The position numbers and the translations under genes were made by a program. Below are positions 63,974 to 64,000 of a DNA stretch of 64,000 nucleotides, piece after piece. The stretch is from Martinezella tropici (lineage in GTDB: Bacteria > Pseudomonadota > Alphaproteobacteria > Rhizobiales > Rhizobiaceae). Each line of letters begins with the position of its first letter. Positions within the stretch are counted from its first letter, which is position 1. The notes beneath the pieces are model-generated. The model made no database searches and was not told where the DNA came from. It worked only from the letters and a program-made list of their open reading frames with translations. Location: assembly GCA_000799755.1 (NCBI GenBank), contig JUHI01000025.1, forward strand, positions 1 through 64,000. Reading direction: 5' to 3'.

Positions 63974-64000
63974 ATGGTTGCAGGCTCCGACCCGCTTCCG
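63974..64000 (+). CDS. Start of a gene running off the window
   Basis: An ATG at 63974 with a strong GGGAGAGGA site opens MVAGSDPLP and continues past the edge. It is divergent from pdxA across a GntR-type palindrome. Only nine codons are visible, so the product cannot be identified; a regulator is plausible from position. Confidence 0.4.

Overview
The window looks like a piece of an alphaproteobacterial, Rhizobiaceae-type genome (Rhizobium/Agrobacterium/Sinorhizobium relatives), most likely an accessory replicon or a variable chromosomal region. The reasons are the high G+C, the density of ABC import operons with LacI/GntR/LysR regulators, HWE-type histidine kinases, a bacteriophytochrome with its heme oxygenase, and many start/stop overlaps of the ATGA, GTGA and TGATG kind. 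No rRNA, tRNA, CRISPR array, phage gene or intact insertion sequence was seen. Several junctions cut genes, so the region has been rearranged repeatedly.

Layout. 1-2750: debris (adhesin fragment, toxin-antitoxin remnant) around a LysR regulator and a small secreted monooxygenase-like protein. 2715-7341 (minus): an unusual import-type operon with paralogous ThuA-like (glutamine-amidotransferase-fold) proteins, an FmdE-like protein, a FecB/BtuF-type binding protein and the stump of an ABC ATPase. One ThuA-like double-domain gene is split by an amber codon. 7332-19078: signalling cluster with a 5'-truncated HWE kinase, bphO-bphP, a CHASE3 hybrid kinase, cheR, cheB and a second hybrid kinase. 19398-20260: three small genes. 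20379-25878: a Cu/Ag-type RND efflux operon (cusBA-like). 26205-29315 (minus): arsenic operon arsR-arsC-acr3-arsC-arsH. 29811-36817: a two-component system next to dsbD, two dsbA-like genes, an L,D-transpeptidase and an esterase. Two CTTAAG-N5-CTTAAG boxes suggest that the response regulator controls both groups.

36777-41719: a frameshifted LysR gene facing an SDR / cupin / amine-oxidase / MFS operon whose next gene has been cut off. 41655-46097 (minus): phosphonate-type importer phnCDEE with its GntR regulator phnF and palindromic operators; no C-P lyase genes are present. 46532-54359: an AmiC/AmiR-like sensing pair heading an operon for a peptide/amide-type ABC importer and a formamidase-family enzyme. 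An intrinsic terminator just before its first start codon suggests ANTAR-controlled antitermination. 54450-63782: a catabolic module with tenA (lacking the catalytic Cys), a btpA-family gene, a pfkB kinase, a GATase1-like protein, a phosphotriesterase-family hydrolase, an FrcBCA-type sugar importer, a LacI regulator with three tandem operators, and pdxA.

How the parts relate. The region combines metal and envelope stress (Cu efflux, arsenic detoxification, periplasmic thiol chemistry) with scavenging of unusual carbon, nitrogen and phosphorus compounds. The three least familiar assemblies are the ThuA-like/FmdE-like operon (2715-7341), the attenuator-controlled amide operon (46384-54359) and the phosphotriesterase/PfkB/BtpA/TenA/PdxA module (54450-63782). 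All functions are inferred from sequence reading; no database search was run.
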